This document shows, one piece after another, positions 59,719 through 64,000 of a stretch of 64,000 nt of DNA; positions within the stretch are counted from its first letter, which is position 1; the number at the start of each line of letters is the position of its first letter. Source of the DNA: Ilumatobacteraceae bacterium (GTDB lineage Bacteria > Actinomycetota > Acidimicrobiia > Acidimicrobiales > Iamiaceae). Below the pieces are notes generated by a model. The model was not told where the DNA came from, ran no database searches, and saw only the letters and a list, made by a program, of their open reading frames with translations. A program made the translations under genes and the position numbers. The stretch lies in assembly GCA_025463265.1 (NCBI GenBank), contig JAOBWH010000191.1:1-64000 (forward strand), read 5' to 3'.

Positions 59719-60282
59719 ATGACCGCCCGCCCGCGAGACGAGCAGCTCAGCTTCCGCCCGATGGTCCGCGAGGACCTCCCCGACCTCCACGCCTGGCTCC
59801 AGGCCCCGCACGTGGCCGAGTGGTGGGACGACGCCTCCGAGACCATCGACGGGGTGGAGGCCAAGTACCGGGAGCGGACCGAGGGCGAGCACCCGCCGGT
59901 CAGCCCGTGGATCATGGAGATCGAGGGCCGGCCCATCGGCTTCGTCCAGTGGTACCGGGTGGAGGACGAGGCCGAGTGGTACCCCGGCGTCGACATCCCG
60001 CCGAACACGATCGCCCTCGACATCGCCATCGGCGACGCCGCCTACGTCGGCCAGGGCCACGGTCGGCGGCTGGTCCTCGAGTTCGTCCACCACGTCCTGC
60101 GCACCACGGTCCCCGAGTGCCCCGAGGTCTGGATCGACCCGGACCCTCGCAACGAGCGGGCGGTCCGGGCCTACCGGGCCGCCGGCTTCCACGACACCGG
60201 CATCGACCTGCCCGATCCCGAGCACCCCGGTCACGTCCGCCGCCTCATGACGATGTCCTGGGCGGGCCCCACCTTCCGGTAG
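59719..60282 (+). CDS. GNAT acetyltransferase, aminoglycoside 6'-N-acetyltransferase-like
   Basis: A 187-residue GNAT protein. LSFRPMVREDLPDLHAWLQA, HVAEWWDDA, GFVQWYRVEDEAEWYPG, IALDIAIGDAAYVGQGHGRRLVLEFV (acetyl-CoA loop GQGHGRRL), EVWIDPDPRNERAVRAYRAAGF. This pattern matches the AAC(6') / siderophore-acetylase-like subgroup, but chromosomal homologues often do not confer resistance. The ATG at 59719 is 35 nt after the PhyH gene, with GAGGA upstream. Confidence 0.85.
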   Translation: MTARPRDEQLSFRPMVREDLPDLHAWLQAPHVAEWWDDASETIDGVEAKYRERTEGEHPPVSPWIMEIEGRPIGFVQWYRVEDEAEWYPGVDIPPNTIALDIAIGDAAYVGQGHGRRLVLEFVHHVLRTTVPECPEVWIDPDPRNERAVRAYRAAGFHDTGIDLPDPEHPGHVRRLMTMSWAGPTFR

Positions 60283-60348
60283 ACCACCGACCGGTCGCCG
60301 GCCGGGAACCCACGGGCGGGAGCGGAGATGCCCCGGTACCCTCCGTCC

Positions 60349-61455
60349 ATGGCTGAAGGAATCTCCCTCGAATCGATCCGACGGGCTCCGAAGGTCCTGC
60401 TGCACGACCACCTCGACGGCGGACTGCGGCCGTCCACCGTGGTCGACATCGCCGGCGAGATCGGCCACGAGCTGCCCACCAGCGATCCGGCCGAGCTCCA
60501 GCGCTGGTTCACCGAGGGGGCCAACCGGCGGGACCTGGACCTGTACCTCGCCCCGTTCGAGCACACCATCGCCTGCATGCAGACCCCCGAGCACATCGAG
60601 CGCGTCGCCGCCGAGTGCGTCGAGGATCTGGCCGACGACGGCGTCGTCTACGCCGAGGTCCGCATGGCCCCGGAGCTGTGCATCGACGGCGGCCTCACCC
60701 CCGACGAAGCGGTCGAGGCCATGCTCGCCGGCTTCGAGAAGGCCAGCGCCGGCCGCCCCATCGAGGTCGGGCTGCTCGTCACGGCGATGCGCCACGCCGC
60801 CCGATCCACCGAGATCGCCGAGGTCGCCCTCCGCCACCGGGACCAGGGCGTCGTGGGCTTCGACATCGCGGGCAGCGAGTCCGGCAACCCGCCCAGCCGC
60901 CACCTCGACGCCTTCCGGGTCGTGGCCCAGGCCAACTCGCACATCACGATCCACGCCGGCGAGGCGTTCGGGCTGCCCTCGATCTGGGAGGCGCTCCAGA
61001 TCTGCGGTGCCGAGCGGTTGGGCCACGGCGTGCGGATCATCGACGACGTCACCGTCGAGCCCGACGGCCGGGTCGCGCTCGGACGGCTCGCCGCGTACGT
61101 CCGCGACCGCCGGGTGCCGCTGGAGATGTGCCCCACGTCGAACCTGCACACGGGCGTGTGCGACACCATCGCCGAGCACCCCATCGGGCTGCTGAAGCAG
61201 CTCCGGTTCCGTGTCACGGTCAACACCGACAACCGACTCATGAGCGACATCTCCATGTCGCGCGAGTTCGCCAACCTGCACGAGGCGTTCGGCTGGGGCT
61301 GGGACGACTTCGAGTGGCTGACCATCAACGCCATGAAGAGCAGCTTCTGGCCCTTCGACAAGCGCCTGCGGATCATCAACGAGCAGATCAAGCCGGGCTA
61401 CGCCACCCTCAAGGCCGCGGGCCTCGGGACCTCGTCGTTCCGGGTCGAGCGGTGA
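60349..61455 (+). CDS. add: Adenosine deaminase
   Basis: A 368-residue zinc amidohydrolase converting adenosine to inosine. [15 protein letters not shown] (metal HxH), [16 protein letters not shown] (His, Glu), [19 protein letters not shown] and [17 protein letters not shown] (Asp pair). The ATG at 60349 is 6 nt after TACCCT (60337-60342), so it opens a new, leaderless transcript. Its stop overlaps the LOG-family gene (GTGA). Confidence 0.95.
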   Translation: MAEGISLESIRRAPKVLLHDHLDGGLRPSTVVDIAGEIGHELPTSDPAELQRWFTEGANRRDLDLYLAPFEHTIACMQTPEHIERVAAECVEDLADDGVVYAEVRMAPELCIDGGLTPDEAVEAMLAGFEKASAGRPIEVGLLVTAMRHAARSTEIAEVALRHRDQGVVGFDIAGSESGNPPSRHLDAFRVVAQANSHITIHAGEAFGLPSIWEALQICGAERLGHGVRIIDDVTVEPDGRVALGRLAAYVRDRRVPLEMCPTSNLHTGVCDTIAEHPIGLLKQLRFRVTVNTDNRLMSDISMSREFANLHEAFGWGWDDFEWLTINAMKSSFWPFDKRLRIINEQIKPGYATLKAAGLGTSSFRVER

Positions 61456-62045
61456 CGCGCCCGCTGCGCTCCATCACGGTCTTCTGCGGCTCCAACCACG
61501 GCACCGACCCAGCGTTCACCGCCGCCGCGGTGGCGCTGGGCAGGCTGCTAGCGAGCCGTGGCATCGGGCTGGTCTACGGCGGAGGCGACGTCGGGCTGAT
61601 GGGCGAGGTCGCCGACGCCGCGCTGGCGGCAGGCGGCCGCGTCACCGGGGTCATCCCCCGCCACCTCTGGGACAAGGAGGTCGGCCACCAGGGGCTGACC
61701 GAGCTGTTGATCGTCGACACGATGCACGAGCGCAAGATGGCCATGGCCGACCGGGCCGACGCCTTCATCGCCCTGCCCGGCGGAGTGGGCACGTTCGAAG
61801 AGCTGTTCGAGGCGATCACGTGGACCCAGCTGGGGATCCACGACAAGCCCGTCGGCCTGCTCGACGTCGCCGGGTTCTACCGGCCGTTGCTGGCGTTCCT
61901 CGACCAGACCGTCGCCGCCGGCTTCCTCAAGCCGGGCCACCGCTCGATGATCGTGGACGAGACGGACGGCGACGCCCTGGTCGATGCGCTCGGTGCCTGG
62001 GAGCCGGTGGCCACCTCCAAGTGGCTCACCGCCGGCGAGCGCTGA
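61452..62045 (+). CDS. LOG-family (TIGR00730) nucleoside monophosphate phosphoribohydrolase-like protein
   Basis: A 197-residue Rossmann protein: [69 protein letters not shown]. The PGGxGTxxE motif is the catalytic signature of LOG enzymes, which release free base from nucleoside 5'-monophosphates (known for cytokinin activation). Coupled to adenosine deaminase, a purine-salvage or housecleaning role is likely. Confidence 0.92.
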   Translation: MTRPLRSITVFCGSNHGTDPAFTAAAVALGRLLASRGIGLVYGGGDVGLMGEVADAALAAGGRVTGVIPRHLWDKEVGHQGLTELLIVDTMHERKMAMADRADAFIALPGGVGTFEELFEAITWTQLGIHDKPVGLLDVAGFYRPLLAFLDQTVAAGFLKPGHRSMIVDETDGDALVDALGAWEPVATSKWLTAGER

Positions 62046-62060
62046 GGACCGGCCTCTCGG

Positions 62061-62720
62061 TCAGAGCGACTCGAGGATGGCTCGCGAGGCCGAGCAGCCC
62101 AACCGGGTGGCCCCGACGTCGATCATCGCCAGGGCCGTGGTCGCGTCGCGGATACCGCCAGAGGCCTTGACCCCGAGCCGGCCGCCGACGGTCTCCGCCA
62201 TCAGCGACACCGCCCCGAGCGAGGCCCCGCCCGCTGCGTGGAACCCGGTGGAGGTCTTCACGAAGTCGGCACCGGCGGACTCCGCAGCCCGGCACGCGGC
62301 CACGATGGCCCGGTCGTCGGGGAGGGCGGCGGACTCGATGATGACCTTCAGCAGGATCGGCGCCGGCGCAGCCGCTCGGACCGCGGCGATGTCGGCCTCG
62401 ACCCGGTCCCACAGCCCGGCCATCGCCCAGCCGAGGTCGATCACCATGTCCAGCTCGTTGGCCCCGTCGGCCACCGCCTGCACGGCCTCGGCCGCCTTGG
62501 CCTCGGAGCGGTGGGCGCCCGTGGGGAACCCGATCACCGTGCAGATGGCGGTGCTGTCGGGCACGCCCCCCACCGGCAGGGGGAGCCGGTTGGGCGACAC
62601 GCACACGGCGCCCACCCCCAGCACCGACGCCTCGCCGCACAGCAGCGCCACCTGGCCGGGCGTCGCCGCCGGATCCAGCAGCGTGTGGTCGATCATCCGG
62701 GTGAGCTCGGCGCGTTGCAT
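62061..62720 (-). CDS. deoC: Deoxyribose-phosphate aldolase
   Basis: A 219-residue aldolase splitting 2-deoxyribose-5-phosphate into glyceraldehyde-3-phosphate and acetaldehyde. [19 protein letters not shown] at the start, [12 protein letters not shown] (Asp92), [26 protein letters not shown] (Schiff-base Lys155) and [12 protein letters not shown] (Lys185). ATG at 62720. Opposite strand to the add gene pair and divergent from upp; completes breakdown of imported deoxynucleosides. Confidence 0.95.
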   Translation of the reverse strand: MQRAELTRMIDHTLLDPAATPGQVALLCGEASVLGVGAVCVSPNRLPLPVGGVPDSTAICTVIGFPTGAHRSEAKAAEAVQAVADGANELDMVIDLGWAMAGLWDRVEADIAAVRAAAPAPILLKVIIESAALPDDRAIVAACRAAESAGADFVKTSTGFHAAGGASLGAVSLMAETVGGRLGVKASGGIRDATTALAMIDVGATRLGCSASRAILESL

Positions 62721-62789
62721 CTGGTCATGGTGCCAGCCCGAGCCGCCCATCACACCCGACCCCCTCCTGGATGCGGGCATGATGGGCGG

Positions 62790-63413
62790 GTGCTCACCAC
62801 CGTCGTCGACCACCCACTGGCCCGCCGGGCCCTGACCACCCTGCGCGACCAGGACACCGACCGGGCTGCGTTCCGCATCGCCATGGACGATCTCGCCGGG
62901 ATCCTGGTGTACGAGGCCACCCGCCACCTGCGGGTCGAGACGTTCGATGTGACCACCCCGCTCGCCGTCACCGAGGGCATCCGGGTGACCGAGCCGCCGA
63001 TGGCCGTGCCGATCCTGCGGGCGGGCCTCGGCCTGCTCCACGGCGTCCTCCGCTACCTGCCGGACTGCCCCACCGGGTTCATCGGCGTGGCCCGCAACGA
63101 GGAGACGCTCGTCCCCGAGCCCTACATGAACTCGGTGCCCGAGGACCTGCACGGGCGCGACGTCTTGGTGCTCGACCCGATGCTCGCCACCGGCGGATCG
63201 CTCACCTACGCCTGCGGACTGCTGCGGGACCGCAACCCGGGCCGTCTCGTGGCGGTGTGCGTCCTGGCCGCACCCGAGGGGGTGGCCGCCCTCGACCGCA
63301 GCAACCTGTGCGACGAGCTCGTGGTCGGTTCCATCGACCACCACCTCAACGAGGTCTCCTACATCGTCCCAGGTCTCGGCGACGCGGGGGACCGGCTCTA
63401 CGGCACCGCCTGA
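62790..63413 (+). CDS. upp: Uracil phosphoribosyltransferase
   Basis: A 207-residue type I PRTase making UMP from uracil and [60 protein letters not shown] (PRPP loop), [16 protein letters not shown] (uracil-binding end). GTG at 62790 with CATGAT 6 nt upstream as a weak -10. It salvages uracil freed by the uridine-phosphorylase-like enzyme. Confidence 0.96.
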   Translation: MLTTVVDHPLARRALTTLRDQDTDRAAFRIAMDDLAGILVYEATRHLRVETFDVTTPLAVTEGIRVTEPPMAVPILRAGLGLLHGVLRYLPDCPTGFIGVARNEETLVPEPYMNSVPEDLHGRDVLVLDPMLATGGSLTYACGLLRDRNPGRLVAVCVLAAPEGVAALDRSNLCDELVVGSIDHHLNEVSYIVPGLGDAGDRLYGTA

Positions 63414-63461
63414 CGCATCCGCCGGGGGTGTGCGCGGCGCCGGAGCCGGGTACCGGTGGCC

Positions 63462-64000
63462 ATGACGATGCGCATCGAGAGCTTCACCGTCGACGCCCGT
63501 GATCCGAAGGCCCTCGCCACCTGGTGGTCGGAGGCCCTGGGCTGGATCATCTGCTTCGAGTCCGAGGACGGGATCGAGGTCAACCTGTGCGAGCGGCTCG
63601 ACCCCGATGGCACCCACCCCCACCCGGAGCTGTCCTTCGTCGGCGACCGCAGCCACGCCGAGGGGCCCCAGCGGCTCCACCTGGACCTGAACAGCTTCTC
63701 GGCCTCGGACCAGACGGCCACCGTCGAACGGCTGCTCGCGATGGGAGCCACCCACGCCGACGTCGGCCAGGCCGCCGACGCCCCCTTCACCGTGCTGGCC
63801 GACCCCGAGGGCAACCACTTCTGCGTCCTCGACCCGCGCCCGGAGTACGCGCACCTCGGCTCGGTGGCCGGCGTGACCCTCGCCGCCCACGATGCCCGAG
63901 CGCTCCGCGATGTGTGGGCCGCCGCCACCAGCTGGGAGGTCACCCGCGACGACCCCGGTCACATCGTGCTGACGCCACCCGACGGGGGGTTCCCGATCGA
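63462..64000 (+). CDS. VOC family protein, partial (C-terminus off the window)
   Basis: About 180 residues are visible: [75 protein letters not shown], and then the start of a second VOC unit ([18 protein letters not shown]). A two-unit VOC protein is likely. The ATG at 63462 follows the upp stop by 48 nt. Substrate unknown. Confidence 0.85.
   Translation, partial: MTMRIESFTVDARDPKALATWWSEALGWIICFESEDGIEVNLCERLDPDGTHPHPELSFVGDRSHAEGPQRLHLDLNSFSASDQTATVERLLAMGATHADVGQAADAPFTVLADPEGNHFCVLDPRPEYAHLGSVAGVTLAAHDARALRDVWAAATSWEVTRDDPGHIVLTPPDGGFPI

Noticed and set aside
59719-60282. Acquired aminoglycoside resistance gene
   Set aside because: The protein resembles AAC(6') enzymes, but composition equals the neighbours and there are no mobile-element signs; called a chromosomal GNAT.

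Overview
This 64 kb window is very GC-rich chromosomal DNA from an actinobacterium. Gene content and order suggest the Acidimicrobiia or a related deep lineage, but the class is an inference. The support is: (i) 1-25,000 follows, in the same order, the actinobacterial argS-lysA-hom-thrC-(thrB)-rho-rpmE-prfA-prmC-sua5-(wecA)-atpI block known from Mycobacterium; (ii) the window carries the tiny ribosomal protein bL37, an F420-type oxidoreductase and a Rho with a long Gly/Asn/Gln-rich insertion; (iii) promoters are of the TANNNT type, many placed 6-10 nt before the start codon (leaderless transcripts). No mobile element, prophage, CRISPR array or rRNA operon was seen.

Region 1 (1-6,800, mostly minus): the upstream edge of the ATP synthase operon, a WecA-type sugar-phosphate transferase, glyA, rpiB, a low-molecular-weight tyrosine phosphatase with no usual start codon, a divergent thiolase-like gene, a small membrane protein and the t6A gene sua5. 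Region 2 (6,850-13,600): a SecD-head-like lipoprotein, prmC, prfA, an unknown gene, rpmE and rho. This Rho lacks the Walker A lysine and the catalytic glutamate and is preceded by a 13-codon overlapping leader ORF. thrH lies divergently. Region 3 (13,600-25,200): a fused asymmetric ABC exporter, a broken vapC, a VOC protein, thrC, hom, an enoyl-CoA hydratase-like gene, lysA, argS and tRNA-Arg(CCG). thrB is absent from its usual place, and ThrH probably supplies phosphohomoserine.

Region 4 (25,200-33,400): an acyl-CoA dehydrogenase and an F420-type FrhB protein transcribed divergently across an inverted repeat that is also found upstream of the thiolase-like gene; a PAS/GGDEF cyclase; a TetR-MMPL pair with its own palindrome; a lipoprotein. 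Region 5 (33,400-38,200): acetyltransferase, rsmI, ychF, a HAD phosphatase, a PHP protein and bL37. Region 6 (38,200-48,700): a four-gene compatible-solute (OpuC/ProU-type) ABC importer, a thioesterase, a frameshifted DUF3445 gene coupled to a zinc-ribbon Ser/Thr kinase, a DUF983 protein, a secreted protein and tRNA-Pro(UGG). Region 7 (48,700-52,300): VOC, unknown and crotonase genes plus a TetR regulator.

Region 8 (52,300-64,000) is a nucleoside uptake and salvage locus: a BMP-family lipoprotein, an ATPase, two permeases, cytidine deaminase, a uridine-phosphorylase-like enzyme, a PhyH-family oxygenase and a GNAT, then adenosine deaminase, a LOG-family protein, deoC and upp. Most of its genes overlap by 4 nt (ATGA/GTGA), which points to translational coupling. 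Together they would import nucleosides, deaminate and cleave them, return uracil to UMP and send deoxyribose-phosphate to central metabolism.
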